A stretch of 64,000 nt of DNA from Owenia fusiformis (lineage: Eukaryota; Annelida; Polychaeta; Sabellida; Oweniidae): NCBI GenBank assembly GCA_903813345.2, contig CAIIXF020000011.1, positions 30,928,166-30,992,165 on the forward strand, read 5' to 3'. Numbering within the stretch: the stretch's first letter is position 1; the number at the start of each line of letters is the position of its first letter. Below the pieces are notes generated by a model. It ran no database searches, was not told where the DNA came from, and worked only from the letters and a program-made list of their open reading frames with translations. This document shows positions 1 to 14,513 of this stretch, piece by piece. A program made the position numbers and the translations under genes.

Positions 1-3000
1 ATTCCATCAAGTAAAATATGAATGTATTAATTCATTGGCTCGGAGCTAAGTTTGGGAGACTCCAGCGTAGATATCTTTTCACGATTTATTCGCCTCTGAG
101 TGATGGGCACTGCCCCCTAATTTAATATCCATGTTAATGACTCAAAATAAAGAGTCCTCGGCAAAATATAGTAAACATTCTTCTTCATAGAAGAATAAAT
201 ACATTGTCTTTCATTTTTTATATTTAATTAATATTTTTGATTATAGTAATGTTTATTTCCCTCAATATTACAAGATAAACAATAAGAATGAGTTACTTTT
301 CGTGTTTTTATCATTTTTTTATTATCATGTTGCCTCTATTGAAACTGGAAAACTTTTCGGAGGAGGCGTTTGACTAAATACGAAATGGGTCTTCTAAATG
401 CTTATTATCCACTCTATCAGATCATTTCTTGTGAAAATAAAAGTTAAAAAGTATCATTTTAACAGTGGGGAACTATTGGCATAAATATCCGAAGTCCTAA
501 AAAGAGTTCTCGACCCTATATTTGCCCCGGTAAAAGAAATATGTAGCCAAGCGTATCTATGAAGTGGAGCGTTTTTTTTAGATTTTCACGATCCAAAGAG
601 TGTGACAGAAAAGTAATATATGACACCAGTGTTATTTGTATAAACGTTAGATTTTAATTCCAAAATTCACAAAATTGATGCGGATTAGGATCTGGGAATG
701 GTAGTGAGAATATTCGACATTGCTGGGAAGTTGTTGTTTTTACGAAAACCTGCACGTGAGCGTAATATTTCGACACCCGGGGATTACTGTCCCGCTCCCA
801 ATTCACTTTCCAGAAGTAGGGGACAATAATTCTACACGTACACGTTAGAAAAACGAGTAACTTAACCTAGCTATTATAGTGAAAAGAGAGACTCTAGTTT
901 ATTTTCTTGCGCAGTGCCCTCTTTTCATTATATTTTGCATTTTGCAAATTTTTTCCACATTGAATAACAAAATCTTCATATCATGGACTCGAATACATTC
1001 CCGTTTATATAATCTCTTCATATTTTTGTTTTACACCCAACGCCTGTTTTGTATAGATCAATTTAAGTTTAGAAATATCTTTGTGGTTTTTATCATTTTG
1101 CTTTTAGTGTTTTCTTATTAGCCCCACTACAATTTTTTCACGGAGATGGTTATCTCTTGGCTATGAGCTCAGGTTGAAAGGCACGCGACGAAGACGCATT
1201 TACTATCTATTTTCTTTTGAAATTCACGCGACAGCCTTTGTTCTTAGCCAAAGAGTGAATCTTTACATTGCTAGATGGATGCAAAAATGAACTATAAAAA
1301 ACAACATAAATTTGATAGGTCCATTGATAATTTTGAATCACTTGGGGAAGACCGGGAAGAACCTTTGTGCCACTCCACTTCGCTTGTTGAGCTTACACAA
1401 TGGCTTCTGTATTTTTATTGGCTCGAAAAAAATCAAACTTTTTTCCTGTGATCATTTATGCTTGTAAGTCTAGACGGGATTCAGTAATATCAAAAGTTAC
1501 AAGAACTCTTTGATGTTGTATCTCTAAGCGTCTCTTCTTATGCATCCCTTGTTTAACTGAGATGAATTTGAGGTCAGATATAATATCAGCTGCACCTGTG
1601 GCAATGATCTGTAACGCAGGGTATCAAACGCTTTGCTGAGATCCAGGGATCATGGTTGACCATTCTGTAAACCTTCAAATCGAGTTGATTCACCTCTGTG
1701 GCCATTTGAATAAAACATATACGAGTATAGCATGCATTGTACATGTACTGCATTGAAGTCATTTGTCTTTCATACTCATAGAATTATTTCACTTTGAATT
1801 TCCTTTGAGGACAATTAGACTGTCACAAAGTTTAGACTGTCACAAAGTTTTTTTTATCATTTTGTTGATTTTGATATTTTGTGTTCCAACACCATCAAAA
1901 ATTCAAATTTGGCAATGAAGATCTATCTAGATGTCTGGATTGGAAATTATTTTGATGCACATCGATAATTCTTTCAGAAAAAGATGAAAGTATATCATAG
2001 GTGGAGGTTTTATAGTAGAGTATAGCATTTCGTATTATAGTAAAAATATTCTTCTTTCCTTTTGGGCTGGCATGGTTGCTTTGATTGCTGCACGGGATGA
2101 TTATACGGTTTTCAAGTGTATGATCTATGATTGAAACCGCGTTATATAAAACAGTGAAAATATGATAACCCATATGAATTTCTATGATGCACTTGTGTGC
2201 CAAAACATATCGTTAATAAATATTCATATTCATATTAAATTGTCGATAGTCAATAGTAACTGCAGATGAAAATGCGAAAAGAATATTGATATATTAACAC
2301 CAAATATAAACAATATGAACATGTACCACGAGACAAAACTTTGATTGAAGTGTTTGATTAACCCCCTGAAACTATTATATGACGCTTTATTTCATGTTAC
2401 GGGACTATTAGGACAACACCAGTACTAGTGTTTTTTGTAAATCAAAAGGACTAGTTTTGTTTTGTGTCTCCTAGTATACTTCTTAATTTTATGCTTTACC
2501 GTTTAAGAATGATTGGCATCATATACAAGAAATCAAGTTTCCAGGAACATTGTCCTTAAAATTGTAGATGAAGCTTACAGTTTATCCACGACTGTAAAAA
2601 TGTCCAATGTTTAATTTAGTTCTATTGATTCATTTATATTGAAGCAAGAGTCAACTGACGGACTGAAAGTTCATACAATACAAAACCTGTGACAAGGCTT
2701 CGCACTGATAGGCTCCCGGCGGCAGGTGCGCGAGGCCCGCAGAACTTAAGGAGTACTATTGTACAGGAATGTTAAATCTTCTATTGAACCCCTGAAGAAA
2801 CATATGTTTCTAGTCAAATCGTCTCATATTTATGCTTGAAAGTCACAATGAAGAGCTGAATGTCTATATATTATGATATTTCGTAAACAACGGCCGAGTA
2901 TAGGCTAAAACAAAGGAGTTCCTATATAAGGCGTTACACAGGGATGCATAGTCGGCAGGTGTTGGTTTAGTATCATTTACATATCCTAATGAACACAGAC

Positions 3001-5513
3001 ACTCAATTTTAATTTTCTTGTCATTATTACAAATGACAATCAGTTAGTAAAGTTATGATATTTTTCTTTTAAGCTCTTGAACAACACCCGTTGTTTACGT
3101 ATATATGGATAGTTACAAAATAAATGTTTCTAAATAAATCGCAGGTGCCTAGCTTTACACATCTATTGTTAAAGTATCTAAACATACAGATATTTTAAGT
3201 TCAACCTTTTCTCTCGAAAGTTTAAAATTGAATGGAACTCTTTGGGGTTTTGTGACTTATTGTCTGTTGAGAAAACAATCAGATTTAAACAGATGGATAT
3301 GTTCAAATATACTCTCACTTTTCACGGTCCTTTAGCCGCGTGAAGTGGGAAGAGGTTGAAGGTCAGCATCGACATGTTCTTGATGGGCTTAAATGGATTC
3401 TCTAATGGTTAATGTGTATTGTCATCTACGGCACTTCTTTATTGATTTGTTTGGCGACAATCTGGAAGTGTTGAAACGAAATCTAGAAAACATATAGCGA
3501 TTTGTCCAAGACATCCATTTACAATGTTTGCATTCCGAAACACAAAGGATGCCAAATGGGAGTTCCACAAATAGTGGCATCAAGGAGAAAATAGTTATCA
3601 AAAATAAACAAATGAAACATTAATGTAATATGTTTTTGGGAGATTTAGAATGATTAATTAAAATAATTTTTATATTTGCATTGTCAATTGGACGTTGAAT
3701 TGAATCAAGTTCATCAAAAAGACCGGGCAAAAAGAATTCCAAGTTCCACACATATTTTGCCCTTTTCTTATTTTACGGACTTCATCGATTCAATTGTCAA
3801 CGGCGGTGCTCTAATAACATGCGTTGAGGGAATTTGATAACTTTAATATTCCCTCAAAAGTACAATTCCCTTCATGGTTCTAAAGTAGTTGAATGAAAAC
3901 ATATTTTTTAATTTTGCTTTGAGGCCTTTTATTTCATCAACGCCCTATATTTAATAGTTTGTCACTCATACAGTTGACAACAGGATAATGTAAAAAATAA
4001 TTAGAAAAAAGAGCAACGGGTCAAGCCAAATCACACCCTTTAGTTGCAACTGATCTCTCACAGCTTCAACTTGGCCTGGCGAAGACTGAAAATGTAATCA
4101 TTCGGAAATTTAGAAGTATTGTGTACTTTTAAGATAGATTAAATTTATTGAAATATAATTATAAGAGATTCAGTGATGTGGATACTTGAATTGAAGCGAT
4201 TTAAAATAGGTTTATCAGACAACATCAATTGAAAATAGGTAGACAGTATTCTATATGAAAACTCTGACTGTCTTAAAGCTAACGTCCCTCGGACAGGGGT
4301 ATGGCCCGGGGGTATGGTGTGGCTTGATGAGCAATGGATGGGTAGAAAGACTAAAACTAGTATGAATTGTATGTTCCCACTAGAAACATGTACGAATGGG
4401 TTTTCTTTCGAACAATGCTAAAATTTATTTGGAATTGTCAACTGATGACCAACAAAAAACATGGACGATATTTGAAAAACTAGAACTAAGCGTATGTTCC
4501 ACTTGAAACAAATACGATTGGATTCCCGTATGAACAATGCTATTAGAATTGACAAGAGAGTATTTACTATGGCATGATGAGCAATAAAGAACATGGGTTG
4601 AGATTTGGAAAACTAAAACTTGTATGAATCGTATGTTGTGTTCCTACTCTAGACAAATATGAATGGGTTTTCCAACGGAATGTTAATAAAGAATGAAGTA
4701 CCCTGAGAAGCGGAATATTCAAAAGTCGGTCTCCCAGACAATTCTTTCAACGTTGTTATGAGGAAAAGTATACAAGTCCATATTCACAGGGGGTAAAGCA
4801 AAACAATTGGGGACGTTTTAACCTTAGTGAACTTTTACGTAAACGTGTCCTATGTCTAAGGTCCTCTATGGATTAGTTCTCCCCTCGGTAGTAATTAATT
4901 TTCCGATAGAGTATAACTGCATAAGAAACATTTTGTGAATATGTGCCTGGAAAAAATAATTATCGGGAGGGCCAGTTATCCCTGGGGTCATAATATCGCA
5001 CGTTCCGGTATACGTTATCTTAGAGTGCAGATCCATTGTCTATTGTCTACAATACGTATTTGCTTCTATTCTTTTACATGCGAAGATTTATTTAATACAA
5101 TTTTTCTGAGGAATTTGTTTTCAACTACGGAGCTAGGGTTTTAAACTCATTTTGACAAAATGTATGCACGCATTTTGTATACGAATCATGTGCATCATAA
5201 AAATCTCATTCATTTTGGGCTGTGTGTGTTTGGTTTGTGGTTAACTTTAGCTTGTGGTTTTGATTTGGTAGTCAAGTTACATAAAACCGGAGTGGTTCAA
5301 CTTATCAGGTTACTTCACTCCAAATTGATAAAACTGATGTGGTATTTGGATGGGTTTCCATTAGTGGTTTTTATCATTAATCGTAATGTAGCTGTAGAGG
5401 TTTGATTGAATGCACAAAAATAACGTTAATTATAATTATGTATAAACATATTTTATTTACATATTTTATATACAAATATAATAGTTAACAGTATATCAAA
5501 ATATAAATTATTA
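1..5513. other. Gene-free AT-rich stretch
   Basis: I see no coding exon with recognisable homology on either strand; open frames are short and low-complexity. A small GC-rich patch near 2700-2750 carries a CAGGTG E-box, which might be regulatory but cannot be established from sequence alone. Confidence 0.5.
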
Positions 5514-5600
5514 CCAACCAGATGTAAACTGGGGTTTGTCGACCAACCAGATGTAAACTTGGGTTTGTCGACCAACCAGATGTAAACTGGGGTTTGTCGA
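5514..5600. repeat. Three tandem copies of a 29-bp unit
   Basis: Units start at 5514, 5543 and 5572, begin CCAACCAGATGTAAAC and end GTTTGTCGA. They are identical apart from one base in the middle copy. Each contains a CAGATG E-box core. No coding capacity. Confidence 0.93.
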
Positions 5601-8600
5601 TTGTAAAGATTATGCAATCTTTTAAGTGCCCCGTGAGGTTTGGTTAAATATAATTAATGTGGCAAATTTACAAAAATACAAAATCATATAAAATTTCTCC
5701 CGCGTAGCACATCTTTAAATATACACAATATAATGCACGTTATGTAGACTGAACACAATTGGTTTAAATGCTACTATAAAAGGGTTAGAAAAAACAATTA
5801 GTGCTTAATTGTTTTTTAATTATGCCTATAGATACTCATGAAGAAATCCACAAAGTGGGCAAAAGGGCCCAATAATTATTAAGTTTATGCTTCCAAGATA
5901 AATACACACACAAAAAATTGTTCTAGAAAATACAATATACTTAATCGTGAACTACTGAAATTCTAGAAGTACTTCGTGCACTTAATAAATAAACTAGAAC
6001 TATTAGTATACATTAATAAATAAAACTTGAGATCTTTTAACTGTTGTATAAGAACTCAAAAACTTCCTATGCAAACTTTACATTTCTTTATTACTCTAAT
6101 TAACATACGAATTAATAATTTATTTTCAAAATAGCCAGCTGCCTTGTATTTTATGTCTCTTTTATTCGTAAAACCTGATAAGAACTTGTTGACAATATAT
6201 CCGCGTGTCGAATTCCAAAAATTGAATGCTACATTATATACGATATATATCAAATGTACAAATGTAATTATTGAAAAATAATATCTATACAAAAAAAGGC
6301 CTTTTTGGAGCACGTTCATTAAAATTCAGATCAGGGATGTTGAAGCGTGCCACCTTACATCGCACACACTTCTTTCAAATACCGATACGTGGCAGCCTAC
6401 AAAAACATTCACTTAACTTTTAATGTCGGAACAAATACACATAGGTTAACCAGTTCAATACATACACCTGCAACATGTAGACATGCATACTTTTATTTAT
6501 ATTTCATTATTATATATATTTTAAATAGTTACAACAGGAATAGTTTAGAGACATTCTTCCTCCCATAACATATTCACTTTGACATTGTACTAAGTTGCAC
6601 GCTGGGTTCTGACACGCGAACTCTAGCGTACATCGATATGTTACTACTCTGCTAAAAAAAGAAATAAAAAGAAAGGAGTTTTGCACTATAGAGCAAATAT
6701 AAAACACCATCATAAATAGTTGATATATATGTAATAAACGGCTGCACGCTAAAGACAGCTCTAAAAAAGACTGAATAGAAAATCGCACAAAAGAGCACTT
6801 TAAATTAATGTCATTTAATGCCCTAGAAGTATAAAAAAGTGAAATATCAAATATTGAAACCATATTGTTTGAAGCGTCCAAGAAAAGGATCACAATTGTT
6901 CGGCAAAACAATGTTGATGCCTGATTTACATCGTTTAGTCTTTCTGAACCTAGCTTAATACTATATTTGGAATAGTCTTTCCCCAGTCACTATGATGTTG
7001 TTTTTCCAGTTTTTCAACTTTGAGTCGGGTAACGCCATCAATTCCTCCGATATGAGACTTTTCCGTCAGTCCTATCCATCTTTGTATCACATCGTCTGCT
7101 TGTGGGAATGTTGCATTCTGGGTAATACACTTTGGTGCATGAGCGTGGAGATCATCATTGAATCTGCAAATACAAAAGTTAAGAACTGCTTAAATGTTGG
7201 TCTAGTGGATGTGTCGTTTGTGCATCTGCATATCAGAGACAAATAATGTTTTATATGTCTCTGTGCATATTCATAATCACTCTAGATTAAGAAGCCTCAA
7301 TAATTTGATTAACTCCGATTCATCAGAGTATCTCTTCATCTAAAGGGATGGTAGAGACTGTGGATCACAGTATGGGATAACAGCGTGCTTAAAGTGTTCA
7401 ACAATGCAATAAAAACGAAGAGCTTGGGGGCAAGTTCACTGGGATGAAGACAACAGAAAATAGAAATGGCGATCCAAAACAATACAACAGATCTACATCA
7501 GTGGCATCAAATTGTATTTCCATCTCAAACAATTAATACAATTACAATATCAACATTAATAATACTTCTGATCAAGGAGCGCATCTGGGGTCCTCTGATC
7601 CCCACTGATAGCCATCATTATATTTGACAAACTTCAATAGAATACCAAATGTCATGTGAAAGTGGACGCTCGATGGGCACTTAAGAAGATCTCGTAAAAT
7701 CAGAGCACACTGTCAGGAATAAAGTTACTTTTCCGGGGAATCGAGGACATATGAGCGCAAATGTTATATCTAGAAATTGGAGGTGATTCTATTGTCCCAG
7801 ATATCAATTCATAAAATAATGTTGACAGGGCGGTCGGTCGAGCATCTCAATTTTCAAATGAGCAGTCCATATCGCACACATGGGATCTTAAGAAAAATCG
7901 CTATGTAAACTTAATCTCCAAAATCCAAATATACTCCATTTAAATCAATGAATTAATGGATTGAAGTACTCGAAATCATTTAATATTAAAAATAGGATCG
8001 ATAAATCTCCGAGAGCAAACAATACTTTAGCAGTTGAATCATAATCGGAGTGTGTAGCGCTATTTCTGATTTCTTCTTGGCATATGGCAATTTCCCTTGG
8101 GAGTCTGGGGATATGATTAAAGATGCATAGGTATGACAAAGGATAATTCCAATACCCCAAATATATTGTTAATTGTTGAGCGGGATTTGTTTTATTGCTT
8201 ATCTACAATCTGGCCAGATAGCGAAACCCGTCCTCTGATTTTATCACAAGTTTATTGTATTCTATCGGTCTCTAACACGCAATTCGAAACCACCAATCAC
8301 TGATCCTGATCAACCCATCATCTCCAAGGAGACAAGATTAAATAAATCACACATGGCAGACCATCCCATTGTATTGGAACATAAAATGACACTAGAACCA
8401 TGCTAAAGTGCATCAACATTAACCAGTATCTCTTTGAATAAGTTTTCCCTAAAATACTGGTATATTAAGTGTAGTAATTACACGCTCAGTGAGGAGAGCT
8501 CTATGTATTTATCTATGGCTGTCGTGTCCCTAAGTCCAGATATGATAAGAAGGACGTGACACATGAAAAACCCACGAGAGTGTCAAAACGTTACGGTAGA

Positions 8601-11600
8601 AAATAAAAAATAAAAGTGTCACAATTAACCTTTCACAATATCCCGCACTATCCACACATCTTGATTCCAGACTGATAAAGTTCACTATTTTTCGTGGGTA
8701 TTTACATCTTTGAAAAATCACATCGATTTAGTTTGGGGTTCAGTAGTTGTTTTAATAGATAACAATGACACGATAAAGTTAATACATAATGGTGACATTT
8801 TGATATTATATAACAACTACATGGTGTGAAGTTGAAGTTAACCTTGTGTTTTATGGGAATAAATTACATGGTAATATAGCTTGATTTAGTGCGCTATCAA
8901 TTTTAAAACAAAATTTAGTCAAATTGAGTTTAAAATAGAATTTGGATTCATTTTTTCTTCAGGTATCATCTCTTTTAATTCTAATCTTTAAAAGCAAACT
9001 ATAGTTTACCGCATCACGTGTGTGAGTGAGTACTTAACAGTTTGTTATTGTGAGTATAAGTGATTGAATAACTTAATATCCACAAGATATAGCATGCGAG
9101 ATAAGAGTGGGTCCCGAAGTGGGTGAACGAAATTAGCTGGTCTATGTACACACTATTGTAAAACACACCCACAAAATACAATGGTTTACAATCGACAACC
9201 GGGGCAGGTGTTCCAAATCTTTGAAGCACTCTTCAAAAAGTGTAATCACATAACCATCTTGATATGTGTCTCTTTGATTCATGTTATATCACCCTTGACA
9301 GAGTAAATTGTTCTTGAGGAAATCGACGATAAATCTCAAATATCAGAACAGAGAAATCAAACATATATTAAGCCTGAATTGATTGGTCACGCAATGTCGC
9401 AATGTCCCCTCCCAGCAACCATTGTGGAATTCCGATGGTACAATCTGTTCGAATATTGTTCAATACAAAAAAAGGATCACGGGTGTCGGATGCCTATAGA
9501 GTTGATCATTTGATCTGATGTAAGTGTGACAAGAGAGCCTCTTGATATTATAAACGATCAAATTATACGTACGTGTCTTCTACATCCAGATGCAAGTTAT
9601 AAAATTCAACCAGATGCAAGATATCAAAATTCAGTTAAAAGACATTGTTTAATACCATATGATGGCCAATCACAGTATTACAGAGAAATACTCCTACATG
9701 TACAAGAATAAAGTAAAATAGTACAATTTTTTCGAATCGTTTTTTTTTTACTTTTCTTATTGCTGTCAAAGGTCTGACGGGGGAAAGAATAATATAAACA
9801 AGTTCAACAAACACCAGACAACCAAAATCATTTAAAAGATCGCAAACACATCATGTACAGATATAATAGAAAAAATGAAAAGTTGACCCGGTGACTCTTG
9901 CGGTTTCATTTGCGGTTATAACATTGCGCCTCTCAGCGGATTGAAAATAATATCGGATAATCGTTACCATAGCAACCTCATTAACATCAATATTCATATC
10001 ACTTTATGTAAATTAACAATGGTTACCTAGTTTCATTTAATGTTTCAGTTAAATTCCAAGAGTATCGTCTAATAAAGTGTGGAAGCTCAAGAAGGCATAG
10101 TAATTAAGACTAATTGAGTTATCAACTAAAACAATTTATAATTGTCATCTATACTTATGTCTCATTTTCTCCAAAATCCACTTTCATCTAGTTTTGTTTT
10201 TTAATTCAGAGCTTAATTTCATGTAGTTTAATTGTCTTTCTTTCTAATCTGACGATTGGTGGAATTGTTATGTCGGTGTTATTCAAGTTTGGGAATCGTG
10301 TCCGAGATAAGATAAATGGTCGACAGACGACCGTATCAGTAGATGGGAATTACTCACATCTGGAGTAACAAAAGGTAGAATTAATGGAGAAAATTAATGA
10401 CTGAAGTTTAATTTGATTAGCGAAGTGGATTCCTGAGCATAACATGACTCTGTCATACATTGATCGGACACTGGCACAACCAAATGGTCATGTTCCACTG
10501 GGTATATGACGTCACCGATAATATAAAGAGTGCGAACTGGCCGGGGTGACAATCAAGGTGAATCAACGGGAGGTCCACTCCAAGAATGTTCCCATGGCCA
10601 AATTTGATATGCCACATTTATGGTCAAAAGATCAGAACGGTTCTGCTTGGTGCGCAATAAAAATACAAATAGGCCATTTAAAAAACGACAACCCTGTAAA
10701 ACCACACAAGTGACCTGAGAGTACCCAATCCAGTTCCACTGTTTTCTTCCAGATGATAGTTTTGCCAGTGTAGTTTTGCCACCCTTCATAGAATCCTGCT
10801 ACATTTCAGAGTTTCATTGCAAATGTCAAACAATTTAGAAGCGAGGATAGCGTTAAATGATAAAGAGCCGTTAAATATAATTTATTGTTAGGTGGAGATC
10901 TTCAAATTCAAACACATTATTCCCAGTGGCATCAGAAAGCCATACCAGTAGATGGGACAGCAGCAAATGTCGTCTGCGACAGAACCGGGCACAGAATGCA
11001 TTCTGGTTGGACAGATGGGGTTAATGACATTTCAGCAACCACAAACCTGGGACTAAAAACGATGGCTCTATGTCGAATGACCTTTAACGACCGAAAGGCA
11101 AAAGTCACTAATTGTCTGTGATCTGATGGGTTCTTTGATAGCATCGCTATTTATCTATCAAACTTGTATACCCTTGTAACTTGTAACTGACAGTATTTAT
11201 AACTCTTAGGTTTACATTTTTCATTTGGATAAATGTCTCTAATCTCTATGTATCTTAGGACAGTCAGGAAAATCTTGTGAACGGATAACCAATAATATTT
11301 TGCGTCTGTTAATTTGACATGATGCAATAGTACTGTTGTATTACCTAACTACCTACGACTGGAACAATTTTCTTTAATCAAACAAGTGGTCAAAATGCAT
11401 ATAAGTACATTATGGGATCCACAGCCTTACCCTCCTTCGGAATACGCTCTTCTCTCAAGCGTTTGATAAAGAGTGGCTCAGATAGATTCAGAATGACCGT
11501 GACCAGTTGGTTCTTTCATATTAAAATTGCTAACAAAATGCACAAGTTAAACATTGAAAATAAATCTAATATTAAATATCAACGCAAAACAATTCTATCA

Positions 11601-11641
11601 CAAAATTATACATACCATTTGGTAATCTGCGTTTGCACTTC
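5601..11641. other. Gene-free stretch downstream of the bHLH gene
   Basis: No exon or RNA gene could be supported. Open frames here (for example the overlapping ones on both strands near 10.9-11.1 kb) show no family resemblance. This is the 3' flank of the achaete-scute gene and could hold its 3' UTR end and distant regulatory DNA. Confidence 0.45.
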
Positions 11642-12340
11642 TCAAAACAGTGACGTAAAGTCGAATAGGTCGTCACCATCGCCATCTTCTGTCGGAATGT
11701 TTTCAAATGAATTGTCTGAATTAAAGCTTCGCGGAGAATGTGACTGGTCGCTTAGCGGTGATGAAGGGTGGCAACTTGCTTCACTCCCAGACGTTGGAGA
11801 ATTTGTGAAACCGTGTGTAACGTCTTGGTACGTGATGTGCCCCTGATTTGTGTTATTGTTCATATTGTCCATGCATTGAGACTCCGAGGTGTCCATATCT
11901 GCCTGCAACTCCAGAACATCTTGGAGGTGATGGATGTATTTTATCGCAGTTTTTAGTGTATCTACTTTGCTCAGTTTCTTGCTCTTGCCAGACGGAGCCG
12001 GGAGATGCTGACGTAGAGTTTGGAAAGTTGAGTTGATTGTTTTCACACGATTTCTTTCCCTCTCGTTACGTCGTAGTACGGATTGTTGGTTCACTCGGTA
12101 GCCCATCTTAGCGAGGTCTGGACGTCTTTTGCATCGTAATATCTCAACCGGTTCGCTGCGGAACTTCTTCGCCGGTAGAACTGGATGTGCACTACTGTTT
12201 GTCATTGCACCAAGCGGAGATCGGTTTAGGATCAGCACTTGCCCGGATTGCCTCTGTTTTGTTGGCGTCACATTCAAATTCATATTAGCATTGCTCTGCA
12301 TTCTGTTGTCTTGATGTTGCATATACACCATGTTGCTCAT
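11642..12340 (-). CDS. ascl: Achaete-scute family bHLH transcription factor (ASCL1-like)
   Basis: Intronless 232-aa ORF. Seen: a bHLH domain at about residues 89-143, with basic region RRNERERNRVK, helix 1 TINSTFQTLRQHLP, a short loop, and helix 2 KLSKVDTLKTAIKYIHHLQ. Just before it lies EILRCKRRPDLAKMGY, matching the ASCL1 pre-bHLH block ELLRCKRR. The C terminus DDLFDFTSLF resembles the ASCL1 tail LLDFTNWF. The N-terminal third is rich in N, Q and M and the region after the bHLH is rich in S, P and N, both typical of the family. Known of the family: proneural nuclear activators that dimerise with E proteins and bind CANNTG sites to start neurogenesis. The start at 12340 is the first Met, about 90 bp below a TATA box. 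A single coding exon is usual for this family. Whether it is the ASCL1/2-type or another subgroup member needs a tree. Confidence 0.95.
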   Translation of the reverse strand: MSNMVYMQHQDNRMQSNANMNLNVTPTKQRQSGQVLILNRSPLGAMTNSSAHPVLPAKKFRSEPVEILRCKRRPDLAKMGYRVNQQSVLRRNERERNRVKTINSTFQTLRQHLPAPSGKSKKLSKVDTLKTAIKYIHHLQDVLELQADMDTSESQCMDNMNNNTNQGHITYQDVTHGFTNSPTSGSEASCHPSSPLSDQSHSPRSFNSDNSFENIPTEDGDGDDLFDFTSLF

Positions 12341-12427
12341 GATTCTTGATGTCTTTTACACGTCTCGGGTTATCACCTTTCACTAACTTCAGATTTCTCT
12401 CATCTGCCACTACCAATGATTGGTGTT

Positions 12428-12435
12428 ATTTTATA
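12428..12435 (-). promoter_or_regulatory. TATA box of the achaete-scute gene
   Basis: TATAAAAT on the minus strand, 88 bp upstream of the ATG, predicting transcription start near 12400. A CAGATG E-box at 12401-12406 and a CAAGTG E-box at 12500-12505 flank it, compatible with bHLH auto- or cross-regulation (inference). Confidence 0.6.
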
Positions 12436-12560
12436 TGTGAAGGAATCTCTTAAACGATACTTAAGCACGCACTTGGCTCCTCCCATTTCATTCAGATACC
12501 ACTTGAGCAGGCTTTGTAAGCGCGCCCTGCGCGTGCCCCGAGAACGTGCACCGGCCTGCT

Positions 12561-12565
12561 ATTGG
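12561..12565 (-). promoter_or_regulatory. CCAAT box upstream of the achaete-scute gene
   Basis: CCAAT on the minus strand inside a locally GC-rich patch (about 12505-12570) that stands out in AT-rich surroundings. It lies about 130 bp above the TATA box. Confidence 0.45.
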
Positions 12566-12599
12566 CTGACAAAAAATAAAGTTTTACCACAATATACAC

Positions 12600-14513
12600 A
12601 CACATGCTCAAATATTAACCCTCTGGAGTTCTTTTTAAAATGCTTAAAATACAAATCTTAAGAAACAAATTTCGTCAGACTGGGAAAATGAGTACAAATA
12701 ATTAATACTATTGACTGGATTTGTCAGTTTTGTCGAATTGCATGTGGGTTTAAAATTGAATTTTAATTCGTAACGGAAATAATTAATAATTTAGTTTTGT
12801 TCAATTTAAACTGCGGGCGTTTTCGACATTAATAAAATATAAAAGCTCATTTTGTATGTCATATCTTTTTTCTTAAAGATAATCTATTATACAGCGCGTG
12901 TTGCTTCGTGTCTTATCTTTTAGTTCTGCCCCTTAGAATCATATAATCTTCTAAATCCCAACAGACGGAAATACTCAATAAGGCTACTAATATGATTGTC
13001 CTACCCATAAGTACCATACTCAAGACACCTTTTCTGATAGCAATATATCATGATCATATCTTTTAAAAGAACATTTTTAGCTACATGCTGCATTTTGATT
13101 TCAATGTATTCAAATAAAATTAAAATCAAATATATTTTGAATAGTGAAAACGAATAGCAGTGTTATTGCATGGTGGACAATATTTTTAGATATCAACCGG
13201 GCACGGACTTAAGGCCTGGCAAGAAAAAAACTAGCTCATTTGAAATACTATTTTATGAGAAAATTTCAAGTACGTATGTGACACTCGAGAGCACTATGTA
13301 TCCAGGGACAAAACTTGGACTTAAGAATATTATAAATAAAAAATGATGTATCGGCATTCGGAGAGCATCTGTCGTATAACTGGTCACGTGACTAATTAGA
13401 TTCAAAGTTTGACATTTTGATTGTTCGGCTCGTTCCGGAGAATTCAATACTGCCTTTTACATACCCGATCATTATGTTTAACGATTATTATGATGCTTAT
13501 AGAAATAAATAAATTTGCAAATACTGATCTGTCCATACACTATAGACACAAATATATTAATACGCCTGGTCTGTCCAATGTTTGCTATTTCATCTTTTAT
13601 TCACTATTTTACCGAAAAAAGTTAACCGACTGGAGATTTTATGTTAGGGCGAACATACACAAGGGCACTTCTTCAACGACCTTTCAGTGAAAACAAAATG
13701 AAAATCAATATGTAAAAAAACGTAAAAAATATTCTTGGTAAATGTAAAAAACTTGTTTTATTCATCATCAGTTGTAACCCTTTGCACCCCACATTAACTC
13801 TGAGTAGAGGAATTTGATAAACTTTGGAAAATTGGGATCAATAGAGACATTAAATTTTAATTCATAAAGTTTTTGAGTACACAAAGAACATATTGATTTT
13901 GAACTATTGATATATATTTTTTAATATCATAGGGCCTATCGAGTGTTTTGATACGGCGTTAATTAATTTCTTTGATTTGGTGTTTTCAGATTTTTAAAAT
14001 GCACAGATTCAATTAATATTTGCCCATCAAAATCACTTCCACATTTTGAAAAGTTGCATATATAACGCCATTTCATTCTTATAAACCATTCGTCAACTAA
14101 TGTCTACATATGTAATTTGTATTTCTGAAAACTGTTTCCGATTGTTATATTTCAATGTTATGATGTATTCTAGGACACAAATCTTAATATCAACAATTTT
14201 CAGCCTGGAGTGCTGTAGCCTCTGAGTTATCTCTGTCACTGAATTCACCTTATACAACTGATTAGGCGTGTCAGTGTAATTATTACATTGACCACTAAAA
14301 TGCTTATCTTCACATTTTTTAATTGTTTGAAACTTTGTAAACCGACAGTAATATGTGATATATAAATGTATTATAGGATTTATTTGTACTGATGCCATAT
14401 TAATGCGAAACGTACATCCAACAATAAAATATTACAATTACATTAAAAATAGTAAAAATGTACATGTAGGAATGATATGGTTGACACTACAAAAGAGCTG
14501 ATTTTAAGTATTG
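12600..14513. other. Intergenic, no gene seen
   Basis: AT-rich upstream flank of the achaete-scute gene. Short ORFs only, with no recognised domain. Confidence 0.45.

Noticed and set aside
10885-11144. Overlapping ORFs on both strands
   Set aside because: No family resemblance and no splice signals supporting an exon.
11412-12314. Several plus-strand ORFs overlapping the bHLH gene
   Set aside because: They are antisense shadows of the ASCL coding sequence with no domain content.
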